The translations under genes were made by a program, and so were the position numbers. This document shows, piece by piece, positions 8,828 through 19,269 of a DNA stretch of 64,000 nt (position 1 is the stretch's first letter; each line of letters starts with the position of its first letter). The stretch is from CAWGXG01 sp963826505. GTDB lineage: Bacteria; Chloroflexota; Anaerolineae; Aggregatilineales; Aggregatilineaceae. Below the pieces are notes generated by a model, which was not told the DNA's origin, ran no database searches, and worked only from the letters and a program-made list of their open reading frames with translations. The DNA is taken from contig CAWGXG010000008.1 of NCBI GenBank assembly GCA_963826505.1, forward strand, positions 496,001 through 560,000, in the 5' to 3' direction.

Positions 8828-10525
8828 TCAGAGAGTCTCTACAGGTTGTTTCGTTTCCGGATGGGCACGGCTGCGCCCGCCGCGCAGTAGAAAGGCCGAG
8901 ATCAGGGCCAGCCCGCTCGCAATCGCCCCAATGAATTGCAGCTCTTTGATGACATCCACAGCGGCTTGCAGATTGGCGCGCTGAGATGCCATGATTGTTT
9001 CGTTCAGATCGCTGGTCGCCGGCGTGACGTAATGGGCGAGAAGCGTGTCGAATCGCTGCAACGAAAAGATTGTCAGCCACGAAATCGCGACCGTCATGCC
9101 GACTAATCGCAGAATGAGAATCAGGGCCGAGGCGACACCGCGCTCGTCCTCTTCCACCGCGTTAATAACGGCTGTTCCCACCGGCGAGATCGTCAGACCC
9201 AACCCCACCCCGATCACGGACAACTGGGCGGCCATCAGCCAGTAGGGCGTGTTGCTCTTCCACACGATGCCAGTCAGCGCGAACCCGGCCGCGGCCAGTG
9301 ACAGCCCGATTACAGTGGGGAAGCGGTAACCGTAGCGCTCGCTCAGCCAGCCGCCGGGCAGTGCCGCCAGGGCCATCGGTACGGTTAACCCGGAGAGCAG
9401 CAGCCCTGTGATGTAGGCCGCATGCTGAATATCGGAACTCGTCGGGCTCTTGACACGGAAGTTCACGAGCAGCGGCGCGCTCACCAACCCGATCGCCAGG
9501 CAGAAACCGACCAGGAAATTGGTGATCGACGAGGCTGACACGTTCCAGTTGCGAAACATGGTCAGGCGTATCAGCGGGTGGAGGGACCGGTTTTCCGTGA
9601 TCATGAACAACACGAACGCCACCGCCGCGCCCAACAGGAAATAAACGCCGTAACTGGTCGCCGCGCCTTTCAGGTTTCCGAAGCTGGTAGCCGACGTGGC
9701 GGCTTCCGGGTTTGTCCCAAGCCCCAGGTTTAGGCCGATCATCGCCAGGGTGATGAACACCGTCCCCACCCAGTCAAAATGCGTCGCGCGCTGCGGTTGT
9801 CGGACATGATGCAACGCCCACCATGCGCCGACCAGGGCGAGCAGGCTGAGTGGAATATTGAGAATGAACAGCGTTTCCCACGAGGGCTTCGCGATGGTCA
9901 CGCCCAGGCTACCGAACGCATCGACAATGGCTTGCCCGTGATCGCCAAAGACCCGCACCATCACGCCGCCATACAGATGCCCCAACACCCACCCCAGCGT
10001 GTCAATCGCGCCCACCACACCGATGGGTTTGCTGCGGCGTTCGGGCGGGAAGAGATCGCCGACCAACGCGATAGTAACAGGCACCATGGCACCGGCCCCC
10101 AGCGCCTGCACGATACGCCCGAAGATCACAAGGTAAAGATGGCGTTCTTCGAGGCGCGGCGGATGGTGACCCAGGACCTGGTTATAGAAGCGCGCGATCC
10201 AACTGTTGAGCAGGGGGCTGTCGTAGGCGGTCACGAGGTACGAACCGATCATGAACACTACGAGGCAGCCAATATACACGTTGCGCCGCCCAAAGATGTC
10301 CGACAGCCGCCCGGTGAACGTCATGCTGATGGCATACGCCAACAGGTAGCTGCTCACTGCCCACGAGGCCTGGTCGAGATATTCTTTGACCGGGAGGTCC
10401 AGGCTCACGATCACTTCGGGCAGCACAGCCGAAATAATGGTCAGGTCTAGCGCGCCAATAAACACAGGTAGGCTGACAATGGCGAGGATAAGCCAGGGGG
10501 AGCTGCGCCACTTTGAAAGCACCAT
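8828..10525 (-). CDS. MFS exporter of the 14-helix (DHA2/P55-like) type
   Basis: The protein has 565 residues, nearly all membrane segments. TM1 holds the acidic motif VFIGALDLTIISAVLP. Motif A, GRLSDIFGRR, lies between TM2 and TM3, and TM5 carries the antiporter-type stretch GAIDTLGWVLGHLYGG. Length and motifs fit DHA2-like exporters, including mycobacterial Rv1410c (P55). The gene starts 2 bases after the stop of a lipoprotein gene resembling LprG, so both products probably work together. A drug or lipid substrate cannot be told from the sequence alone. Confidence 0.85.
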   Translation of the reverse strand: MVLSKWRSSPWLILAIVSLPVFIGALDLTIISAVLPEVIVSLDLPVKEYLDQASWAVSSYLLAYAISMTFTGRLSDIFGRRNVYIGCLVVFMIGSYLVTAYDSPLLNSWIARFYNQVLGHHPPRLEERHLYLVIFGRIVQALGAGAMVPVTIALVGDLFPPERRSKPIGVVGAIDTLGWVLGHLYGGVMVRVFGDHGQAIVDAFGSLGVTIAKPSWETLFILNIPLSLLALVGAWWALHHVRQPQRATHFDWVGTVFITLAMIGLNLGLGTNPEAATSATSFGNLKGAATSYGVYFLLGAAVAFVLFMITENRSLHPLIRLTMFRNWNVSASSITNFLVGFCLAIGLVSAPLLVNFRVKSPTSSDIQHAAYITGLLLSGLTVPMALAALPGGWLSERYGYRFPTVIGLSLAAAGFALTGIVWKSNTPYWLMAAQLSVIGVGLGLTISPVGTAVINAVEEDERGVASALILILRLVGMTVAISWLTIFSLQRFDTLLAHYVTPATSDLNETIMASQRANLQAAVDVIKELQFIGAIASGLALISAFLLRGGRSRAHPETKQPVETL

Positions 10526-10527
10526 GA

Positions 10528-11301
10528 TTAGTTGGCTTCGTCTGTAGCGGGAGCAGAGATCGTCACATCTTGATTATAGTCGGCAAAACTGAATTTCCAG
10601 AGGGTCGGTGCTTGATCGTCACCTGCATCACTTGGCGCTGGTTCGGTGATTGTGATCTGAATGACACGCTCATCGCTCACTTGAATATAGACTTCTATGG
10701 TCAATTGGCCTTCCGTAGTGCGGATAAGGCCAAAGGTCAGTGAATACACAGCTTGTGCTGTGATGGTGCCGCGCAGGTGGAAGGCGTCGATGCCGTCCAG
10801 GTCTTCTTTCCCAACCATTTCGATCTGGTCGATGGTCTCCAGCGCAGAGGCGATGCCGCCCGGCTGTGCTTTGAACGAAGCAGGAGTGAAGCCCTGGATC
10901 AATTCCTGGTTAATCCACTGATTTCCCGTCAGCAGTTCGCCGCGAAAATAGTGATTGTGGTCCAGCGCAATAAGCTCTGCAGTCGTGCTGAAATCGCCTA
11001 CGCTGAATTGTATGCTGGCATACAGGCGATCGGGAGCCTCAAAGACCCCCTTGGCATATTTGAAGGCTAGCGGTGCATCTATCGGCAGGCTGGGGCCTGA
11101 GAGTTGAATGGACACCGGATAACCATCAACGTCTAGCTCATAGCTGAACGATGTTGCTTCTTGAATCTGTGCGGCCCCTTTTTCGAGTAACGCAGTGGGT
11201 TCGGGGAGAGTTTCTGGTGATTGCTTCTTATCACCGCCGCAACCAGAAATCACCAACACGGCTGCGAGCATTAGCGCACATATACGCATCAGATTATGCA
11301 T
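10528..11301 (-). CDS. LppX/LprAFG-like lipoprotein
   Basis: The protein has 257 residues. The signal peptide ends in lipobox LVISGC (Cys 21), so it is probably a lipid-anchored extracytoplasmic protein. The mature part has the pattern of the LppX/LprG family: an early helix (ALLEKGAAQIQEATSFSYEL), alternating beta strands, FEAPDRLYASIQ, and FHLRGTITAQAV. Known members bind lipids in a hydrophobic cavity. It is the first gene of a two-gene operon with the MFS exporter, the same order as mycobacterial lprG-Rv1410c. Family assignment is by pattern, not by search. Confidence 0.68.
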   Translation of the reverse strand: MHNLMRICALMLAAVLVISGCGGDKKQSPETLPEPTALLEKGAAQIQEATSFSYELDVDGYPVSIQLSGPSLPIDAPLAFKYAKGVFEAPDRLYASIQFSVGDFSTTAELIALDHNHYFRGELLTGNQWINQELIQGFTPASFKAQPGGIASALETIDQIEMVGKEDLDGIDAFHLRGTITAQAVYSLTFGLIRTTEGQLTIEVYIQVSDERVIQITITEPAPSDAGDDQAPTLWKFSFADYNQDVTISAPATDEAN

Positions 11302-11472
11302 TAGGGTGCCTCCAGCGCATCTCGTGGTTGCGAACCTGACCTTTAGGCCGTTTCGGTCCAGAGCCGACCGATCAATCCAGCCTGTTGTCTGCCCGATTCG
11401 TCACACGCTGCGCCCGAGAGAGTTAATCCGATCCTCAAAACATGATAACACGAACTTTTGCTCTGCCAAGTT

Positions 11473-13371
11473 TCAATGTTCTTTGTCGTGCTTTAGCGGT
11501 ATGGATCGCCCCAAGATGTCTACGACGCCTGCCGCCAGATCATAACGTCCGAAGGCAGGCATGATGTAGGTGCCCTGGGCCAGACTCTGAATGCCTATCA
11601 ACAGTTCTTGCGCGATAAGCACTCCTTCTTGCGGCGCAGAATCGCCGGCATCTTCGATGCGTTTGAGGATTGAGCTGGGAATCTCAATGCCAGGCACTTC
11701 GTTATGCAGAAACGCCGCATGCCGTTCGCCAAACAGGGGCAAAATTCCGGCCAGGATAGGCAGTTCCAGCGGGCCGTGCATGGCCGCATAGGCATCCAGG
11801 AAACGGGCCATGACGGTGGGATCAAAGACCGGCTGGGTGAGTGCAAAATCGGCCCCGTAGTCGATTTTCTTGCGCAGCAGCTTGATCTCATGGTCGACAT
11901 CGCGCGCGTTGACGTTGAGCGCGCAGCCCACGGTGAACGATGTCGGCTGACCGATGGAGTTACCCGCCTGATCGATGCCTGTGTTCAGGTTCTGCTTGAC
12001 CAGCCGGATCAGGCTGGTGGGCACGATGTCATGCGTATCAAACAAATCGGGATAATCTCCGATGATGGTCGGATCGCCCATCACGACGAAAATGTTACGT
12101 ACTTTGAGCGCATGGGCGGCCAGTAAGATCCCCCTGAACCCGCAGCAGGTTACGCCCGCGCGTGGGGAAGTGGAGCACGGTTTCCAGGCCGACCCCGCTC
12201 TGGATGAGATGGCACACCGCCCAGGGACTCATACGCATGCGGGCCATCGGGCTGTCGGACACATTGACGAAATCCACTCCGGCCTCGCGCAGCAGCTCGG
12301 CGGAAGCGATCACTTTTTGCGCGGTGAAACTGCGTGGCGGAGGCATCTCGACCGTCACGACGAATTTCCCGGACGGCCAATTTGCGCGCCAGCTCAGTGG
12401 GCTGTTCGGGCGCTATCGCTCGACCGTTTCCGGGGCGAAGATCATGGACGGACAGCATGGAAGGATACGGGCGCGCCGGGTCATCCAGCGCCGAGCGCAT
12501 AGCGTGGACGTGCTCGGGCGTCGTGCCACAGCAGCCGCCAATCACGCACGCGCCCGCCTCTTTGAACGCCAGCGCGTAGTCGCCAAAATAGTCGGGCGTG
12601 GCGGTATACATCACGCGCCCACCCGCCATCTCTGGCCAGCCCGCATTGGGCATGATCGAAAAACGCGCTTCCGGCACGGCACGGTGCATCAGTTGTAGAA
12701 TACGCAGCAAGTTGAGTTGGGCCACTGCTGCAATTCACCCCGATGACATCCGCGCCACTGGTGTACAGCGCGCGTGCCACCTGGGCGGGCGTGTCGCCCA
12801 GCGTGGTGCGGTCGTCGCGCGTAAATGTCATCTGCGCGATGATCGGGACATCGTTTTGAAGCGTGCGCGCGGCATGGATCGCCTCAACAATTTCGCTGAG
12901 ATCGCTGAACGTCTCAAAGATGAGCAAGTCCACCCCGGCCTCTAGCAGCGCGCCGATCTGGATCATGAAGGCGGAGAAAGCTTCTTCGGGGGTGATGCGT
13001 CCGAACGGGGCCAGCCGCACACCCAGCGGGCCGATCGACCCCGCCAGGTATACATCTTCGCGTAAGGAAGACTCGATCACCTTGCGCGCCAGCTCGACCC
13101 CGGCACGGTTTATCGCCGCGCATTCCGATTCCATGCCGCATGCGCCCAGCTTGTAGGTATTCGCGCTGAACGTGTTGGTTTCGATGATCTCCGCGCCTTC
13201 TTCAATATAGCGGCGATGGACGCTCGCTACGGCGGCTGGATCCGTCAGGTTGAGCAGATCGAAGCAAGTGTCGATCGGGAGATTTTCCTGGGCGTGCAGC
13301 ATCGTGCCCATGGCTCCATCGGCCAAGATGGGTTTGGGTTCAAGACGTTCGCGAAACGGCAGTTTGGTCAT
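11473..13371 (-). CDS. bifunctional homocysteine S-methyltransferase / 5,10-methylenetetrahydrofolate reductase (frameshifted)
   Basis: Three reading frames together give about 632 residues, the usual size of this YitJ-like fusion. The N-terminal half (from 13371) shows ILADGAMGTMLH, VIGVNCSSGP and, in a second frame, IGGCCGTTPEH, which supply the three zinc Cys of homocysteine methyltransferases. The C-terminal half shows VTVEMPPPRSF, RNLLRVQGDL, GDPTIIGDYPDL and FALTQPVFD of MTHFR. Shifts fall near 12720, 12374 and 12124, each explained by one extra base. It would supply methyl groups for methionine from reduced folate. It lies just downstream of metH. Confidence 0.82.
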
Positions 13372-13400
13372 AGCGATGGAATCCCGTTTCTGTGCAAAAC

Positions 13401-16400
13401 TCAGGCGTCGGCCAGTTGTTCGGCGCGTGAGACGCCCACGCTGTAATATTTGGCTGATGGATGGTGAACGACGATCGCGGCTGTAGACTGCTCTGGCACC
13501 AGTTGGAAGGCGGGCGTGAGCGTCATGCCAAGTTTCTGTTGGGCTGGCAGCAGTCGGAACACCGTCTGGTGATCGTCCAGATCGGGGCAGGCCGGATAGC
13601 CCCAGCTATAGCGTTTGCCGCGCTCGACCGGGATGCCCAACTCGCGGTTGATGTGGCGATTCATATAGGTAGCGGTGGCTTCTGCTGTCTGTACGGCCAG
13701 CCCGTGAAAGAAATACGCTTCGGTGTATTCATTGCGGGCTTGCAGCGCGTCGAAGGTTTCCGTGGCGTGCTGCCCCACCGTGACGATCTGCAGCGGGCAG
13801 ACGTCGACCTTGCCGCTGTCAGCGGACGCGAAATAATCGGCGAGACACAGATGATCGCCGAACGGCTGGCGCGGGAAGGCAAACCGCGCGATTTCTTCCA
13901 ACTGCTCGCTGACTTCGAACGCCGCCGGGTCGTAAATGATGAGGTCGTCGCCGTTGGACTGCGCAGGGAAAAACCCGTACACAGCTTGAGGCACCAGTGA
14001 GTTTTCGGCCAGGGCCGCTTTCTTCATGCGATCCAGCCGCATCTCGAAATCTGATTCCAGCCGTTTCCACTCGTCTCCCTGCGTGTTTTTGGCACCCCAG
14101 CTTAACCGGTACAACTCCGGCTTGTGGATGTAAGGAAACACAGAGTCCAGCGGAATGTTCAACACGGCGCGATGTCCCCAAAACGGCGGTCTGGGGATGT
14201 CGGGCGCGGGGAGGACGGTTGAATGCTGCCCGGGACGGCGGCGATCCTGTACAGGCGGCCGGGTTTTTCCCAGCTCTTTGTAGGCTTCGCTGACGACGCG
14301 CTCCAGCAGCAGCGCAAGTTTGTCCGGGCCGGTGATCTGGTCCATGATGTCCAGACCTTCGAAGGCGTCTTTGCAGTAGAACACGCCGGGCGGATAGGGC
14401 TCGCCCGTATCTTCCAGGAACAGGATGCGCCGCCCAAACGCCCGGTTGATGGCCGCGCCGCCGATCAATACCGGGAAGTTCAGGCCGCGCCGCGCCAATT
14501 CATTCACGATCAGCGGCATTTGTTTGGAGGTGCTCACGAGCAGCGCGCTCAGGCCGATGGCGTCCGCGTTGTGCTCGACCGCAGCGTCGATGATGACGCT
14601 GGCCGGGGTCTGTTTGCCGAGATCGTGGACGGTGTAGCCATTGTTGCTCAGGATGGTCCGCACCAGGTTCTTGCCGATGTCGTGCACATCACCGTAGACA
14701 GTCGCCAGTACGACCACGCCTTTGCTCGTCCCTTCTTTGCGTTCCAGGAAGTTTTCCAGGTAGGCGACGCTCTTTTTCATCACTTCGGCACTTTGCAGCA
14801 CGAACGGCAGGATCAGCTCGCCCGCGCCAAACTTGTCGCCCACTTCTTTCATGGCGGGCAGCAGGACGGTGTTCAGGACCTCAACGGCGTCGTGGCGCTC
14901 AAGGCAAGTGTCGATCAGCGCTTCGACGCCGTCTTTTTTGCGGTGGACAATCTGCCAGTGCAGCGCTTCCTCGGCAGACATGCCCTCGGTTGGATCGACC
15001 TGCTCATCGCTGCTGCTGACGACGGTGTGCTCTTCGAAATACTGGATAAAGTCGGTCAACGCATCGGGGTGTTCGTTGAAGATCAACGCGTTGGCCAGCT
15101 TACGCTGGTCTTCGGGGATTTCCGCGTACGGCGTGATATGCGCCGGGTTGACAATCGCCATGTCCAGCCCGGCGTTAACGCAGTGATACAGGAACACGCT
15201 GTTCAGCACGGCGCGCGCGCCAGGCCCAGTCCAAACGAGACGTTGCTCACGCCCAGCGAGGTCAGCACGCCGGGCAGTTCGGCTTTGATCTGCCGGATGC
15301 CGTCCATCGTCTCGACGGCGCTGGTCGCCATGTCGGGATCGCCGGTTGCCAGCGTGAACGTCAGATCATCGAAGATCAGATCTTCGGGCGACAGCCCATA
15401 TTCGTCGGTGGCTATTGCGTAAATTTTGCGGGCTACCTCGAGCTTGCGCTGGGCGGTTTTGGCCATCCCCACTCTCGTCGATGGTCAGCGCCACCACCGC
15501 CGCGCCATGCCGCTGGGCGATCGGCAGCACGGCATCCACCCGCTGACGCCCGTTTTCCAGGTTGATGCTGTTGATCAGGCCGCGCCCGGGATAAAGGCTC
15601 AGCGCGGCTTCGATCACGTCTGGCTCGGTGCTGTCGATCATCAGCGGCACATCGACCGCCAGCGACAGTCGCTTGACGACGGCTTTCATCTGTTCGCGCT
15701 TCGTCGGGGCGCTCGGTCAGGGCCACACACACGTCAAGCATATGCGCGCCCAATTCGACTTGCTGCCGGGCGACCTGGACGATGCCGTCATAGTCTTCTT
15801 CTAGCAGCAGGCGCTTGATTTTGCGGCTGCCCTGGCTGTTGACGCGTTCGCCGATCAGCGTGGGCGGCGGCGACTGGTGCAGGCTGATGGCGCGCATCCC
15901 GCTGGAAGCGGCAGGCGATTCTGTACGGTACGCTGGGGAGCCTCGCGTTGGGTGTCTGGCGCGCCTTTGACGCGCTCGATCAGCTTCTGCAGGTGGGCGG
16001 GCGTGGTCCCGCAGCAGCCGCCGACGACGCTTACACCCCAATCCACGAATTCACTCATCATCGTCGCGAAGGGATCGGGTTGCATAGGGTAAACCGCTTC
16101 GCCTTCAACGTTGATCGGCAGACCCGCATTCGGCAGAACGCTGATTGGGAGGCGTGCTGTGTTCGGTGAGATATTTCACCGGTCCGGCCATGTGTTCGGG
16201 TCCGGTCGAGCAATTGAGGCCGATCACGTCGATGGGCAGTGATTCAAGAGTGGTCAGGGCGCTGGCGATGTCCGTGCCGAACAGCATACGCCCACTGGTG
16301 TCCAGCGTAATCTGAGCTTGCAGTGGGACGCGGATCCCCGACTCCTCAAAGTAGCGGGTGATGCCGACTACGGCGGCGCGCACTTCGAGAATATCCTGGC

Positions 16401-16929
16401 TGGTTTCGAGCAGCAATACGTCCACGCCACCTTCGACCAGACCTTTTGCCTGCTCGTGAAAGATGTCGGACAGCTCGTCAAACGTGATCTTGCTGAGATC
16501 GGGATCATCCGAACTGGGCAGCATGCCGGACGGGCCCATGCTGCCTGCCACAAAACGCGGCAGGCCGGTTTCGGCGGCAAAGCCGTCAGCCACGCGGCGC
16601 GCCAGTGCGGCTGCCACGCGATTGATCTCAAGCGTGCGGTCGGCCAGACCATATTCGCGCAGTGTGAGCCGGTTGGAGCGGAAGGTATCTGTTTCGATGA
16701 CCTCGCAGCCCACGGCCAGAAACGAGGCGTGGATCTCCTCGATGATGTCCGGGCGCGTAATGACGAGATAATCGTTGCAGCCCGCGTACTGTTCGCCGCC
16801 AAAGTCGTCGGCTGTCAGGTTGTAGCTCTGGATGCTGGTGCCCATCGCCCCATCAAAGATCAAGACGTGATCGGCGATGGTATCCAGATAGCGGCGATTC
16901 GTGTACGCGACCTGTGAAGTCTTTGTCAT
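13401..16929 (-). CDS. metH: cobalamin-dependent methionine synthase (frameshifted)
   Basis: The span codes for about 1175 residues, normal for MetH, but is split by about five shifts (near 16150, 15925, 15715, 15475 and 15215). Domains in order: homocysteine binding (LIFDGAMGTSIQ, GLNCSTGPEHM, VGGCCGTTPAH), pterin binding (LIGERVNSQGSRK, PLMIDSTEPDVIEAAL), B12 cap and B12 binding with base-off motif DVHDIGKN (about 14672-14690), and the SAM-binding activation domain (GKRYSWGYPACPDLDDH). Every domain is intact across the shifts. It transfers a methyl group from methyl-THF to homocysteine. It faces hom across a long gap. Confidence 0.92.
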
Positions 16930-17403
16930 CGGTTCATCCTGGTCTATGACGCATTAGCACACTGGAGTAGTGGATAGGGAGCCGCGTTTGAGTGTTGGAG
17001 ATTCATGTGAGGCCAAGGGATACTTGGCACGTGGCAGATCAACGAATGCCCTTAGCTTTCTAGGATGAGGTTCGGCGCTTGGAGTGACCTTCAGGCCCGC
17101 TGAACCCAGTCTTCAGTGCTGACCGTAGTGGTCCAAACCCGGCACTGGAGTCTACTGAGCAGATCGCTACGATCTTAACATTAGTGGCTTATTAGCCGCA
17201 ATAATGGGTTGTGAACGTCATCCGAAGAGAATCGGGTGGGGCTTGCCGGATGCGCTGCGATTCTCCCTGTGCTAGCCGTTCATGATCACATGGCTGGCTG
17301 CGCCTAACGATCGTGTATAATGAAACGGTTGATCATGGTAGACTTAGGTGCGAGTTGTGTGGGTGTTGGACAGTGAGTATTGCAAACACGAAAGTGAACA
17401 GAT
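16930..17403. other. 474-base intergenic region between divergent metH and hom
   Basis: No open reading frame of coding character was recognised. I looked for SAM-I/IV and cobalamin riboswitch cores on both strands and did not find a convincing match. A TATAAT (17316-17321) lies about 83 bases before the hom start but has no good -35 box. Confidence 0.4.
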
Positions 17404-18438
17404 ATGCATCTTCGAGTGGCACTCCTGGGATTTGGCAATGTAGGGCGGGCATTAGCGCGCTTGCTGTTGGTCAAAGCCGACACCCTGCACAGTGAGTTCG
17501 ATCTGACGTTCAGCGTCACCGGTATCGCCACCCGGTCGCGCGGATGGGCCATTGATCCTGCCGGGCTGAGTTTGCAAGAGGCGCTTAATGTGGTCGAAGC
17601 GGGAGGGCGACTCGATGGTCTGCACCAGGGGCAGCCAGTCGCGGATACGCTGGGGTTTCTCGAAGCCTGTCCTTCTGATCTGGTCATGGAGGCTACTTAC
17701 CTGAATCCGCACACGGGACAGCCCGCGACGGACTACGTCCGGACCGCGCTGCAATCGGGCTGTCATGTCGTGACGGCCAACAAGGGACCGGTCGCGTTTG
17801 CCTATCGCGAACTGAGCGCATTGGCGCGCCAACAGGATCGCGGGTTTTTCTTCGAGAGTACCGTGATGGACGGCGCGCCAGTGTTGGGCCTTGGCCGCGA
17901 GGCGTTATTGGCCGCGACGATTCTTCGAATTCGGGGTATCCTAAACAGTACTACTAACTATATCCTCACCTGTCTGGAGCAGGGGATCGCCTTTGATGAC
18001 GCTGTCGCGCAGGCACAGCATATTGGGGTGGCAGAGGCCGATCCGTCGATTGATCTGGAAGGTTGGGATGCATCCGTTAAAATCGTGGTGCTGGCCAATG
18101 TGTTGATGGGCGCTGATTTGCGGCCGGACGACGTGCACCGTACCGGAATCACGGGATTGAGCCCGGCAGATGTGCAGGCCGCGCTGGCCGATGGCGAGCG
18201 AATCAAGCTAGTCTGCGAGGCGATCCGGGATGGTGACATGGTGCGTGCCACAGTCAGCCCGGTGCGCCTACCTGAGTCGGACGTCCTGAGCCGCGTGAGC
18301 CGGACCAGCAGCGCAGTGACGTTTGAAACGGATACACTGCACCAGTTGACTGTTCTGGAAGGGGATACTGACCCCACCACGACGGCCTACGGTATGTTGG
18401 TCGACATGATTAATATTGCGCGCGGGCGTTACCACTAG
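17404..18438 (+). CDS. hom: homoserine dehydrogenase
   Basis: The protein has 344 residues, a short form without the C-terminal ACT domain. It reduces aspartate semialdehyde to homoserine. The dinucleotide-binding motif is VALLGFGNVGRAL (residues 5-17). Family marks are VVTANKGPVA, the catalytic segment FFFESTVMDGAPVLGL, GILNSTTNYIL, and AEADPSIDLEGWDASVKIVVLA with the catalytic Asp and Lys. Without an ACT domain, feedback control by threonine is not expected from this protein alone. It stands divergent from metH, which fits a shared methionine theme. Confidence 0.92.
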   Translation: MHLRVALLGFGNVGRALARLLLVKADTLHSEFDLTFSVTGIATRSRGWAIDPAGLSLQEALNVVEAGGRLDGLHQGQPVADTLGFLEACPSDLVMEATYLNPHTGQPATDYVRTALQSGCHVVTANKGPVAFAYRELSALARQQDRGFFFESTVMDGAPVLGLGREALLAATILRIRGILNSTTNYILTCLEQGIAFDDAVAQAQHIGVAEADPSIDLEGWDASVKIVVLANVLMGADLRPDDVHRTGITGLSPADVQAALADGERIKLVCEAIRDGDMVRATVSPVRLPESDVLSRVSRTSSAVTFETDTLHQLTVLEGDTDPTTTAYGMLVDMINIARGRYH

Positions 18439-18478
18439 CGGAACGGTGTAATGGGGAAATTGGGCCGGGGGCAATGGT

Positions 18479-18484
18479 TATAAT
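18479..18484 (+). promoter_or_regulatory. candidate -10 box
   Basis: TATAAT lies about 60 bases before the ATG at 18543, in the short gap after hom. No clear -35 is present at 16-18 bases. Confidence 0.3.
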
Positions 18485-18542
18485 GGGCTGACTGCGGGTG
18501 ATGCCGCAGGGCCTGCGCATCGGATAGGACGAGTAGATTGCA

Positions 18543-19187
18543 ATGAAGCGCAGCGATGATTCTTTCCGGGTGAACCAGCTCACCTCACCTTATAGCCCAA
18601 TGATCCCTCCTCAGCTCCCGCTTGATTTCGGGGATTATCTCTCGCTTTTGTGGCGCATCGATCACCATATCGGGCAGCCGCATCTGATCCTCTATTACAC
18701 CCAATGTGCCAAGGCTATGGCGCGTGCCTTAGACTTTGAACAAAAAAGCCTGGGGCGCATGGTGCGTACGACGGAACCGGGAAATCTGTGCCAATCCCTG
18801 AGTAACGTCCCATTTCGTGAAACCGGCCGTGTCACTGACGCGTCGGCGCGCAAAGCGGCGATCGATCAACTCGTCCGGCTGCGCTCGGACGTACTGTCGG
18901 TAGGATCATATCAGCATGATTGGCTGGTAGGTTGGCCGGGCAGCGGGATTCTTGACCCCGAGCTGCGCGAACGGGTGTTTGCGACGTTATTCACAGCACT
19001 GCGCAGCCAGTATTCTCATTTTGGACGATTGTTGCTCGTGCTGGACATTGTGTTGCAGGAACTGCTGCTGGGCAATCGGAGTTTTGTCGAATTTTCGCTA
19101 GGAACCTTGATCGAACGCTACGGCTATCCCGATCCAGAAGACCCGGTCGTACGCACGCTGTATCGCGGCGAACCCAGCGAGCGGTAG
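18543..19187 (+). CDS. protein of unknown function
   Basis: The protein has 214 residues and belongs to no family I recognise. It appears soluble and mostly helical: no signal peptide or membrane segment. Notable stretches are DFGDYLSLLWRIDHHIG near residue 30 and a long amphipathic helix region FATLFTALRSQYSHFGRLLL. Codon usage resembles its neighbours and the start has an upstream -10 box, so it is probably a real gene. It converges on the next gene, from which it is separated by a hairpin. Confidence 0.6.
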   Translation: MKRSDDSFRVNQLTSPYSPMIPPQLPLDFGDYLSLLWRIDHHIGQPHLILYYTQCAKAMARALDFEQKSLGRMVRTTEPGNLCQSLSNVPFRETGRVTDASARKAAIDQLVRLRSDVLSVGSYQHDWLVGWPGSGILDPELRERVFATLFTALRSQYSHFGRLLLVLDIVLQELLLGNRSFVEFSLGTLIERYGYPDPEDPVVRTLYRGEPSER

Positions 19188-19215
19188 AGCTTGGCTGGAA
19201 TAAACTCAAAGATAG

Positions 19216-19249
19216 CGACGAGACCCGCGTACATCGCCGGGCCTCGTCG
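19216..19249. terminator. hairpin between convergent genes
   Basis: CGACGAG and CTCGTCG arms, extended by ACCC/GGGC with mismatch, form a hairpin between the convergent genes ending at 19187 and 19270. There is no T-tract on either side, so it may be a rho-aided or bidirectional 3' end. Confidence 0.4.
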
Positions 19250-19269
19250 TGTGTGAATCAGGGGATAAG

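Noticed and set aside
14223..15422. Long plus-strand open frame (399 codons) inside metH
   Set aside because: MetH motifs on the minus strand cover the same bases in normal order; the plus-strand product is a codon-bias artefact.
11473..16929. Programmed ribosomal frameshifting in the methionine genes
   Set aside because: Many shifts of both kinds at unrelated sequences, without slippery heptamers or a shared direction, do not fit a programmed event.
16930..17403. Possible SAM or cobalamin riboswitch between metH and hom
   Set aside because: A segment near 17130-17145 (AAACCCGGCA) resembles part of a SAM-I core, but the other conserved helices and the kink-turn were not found.
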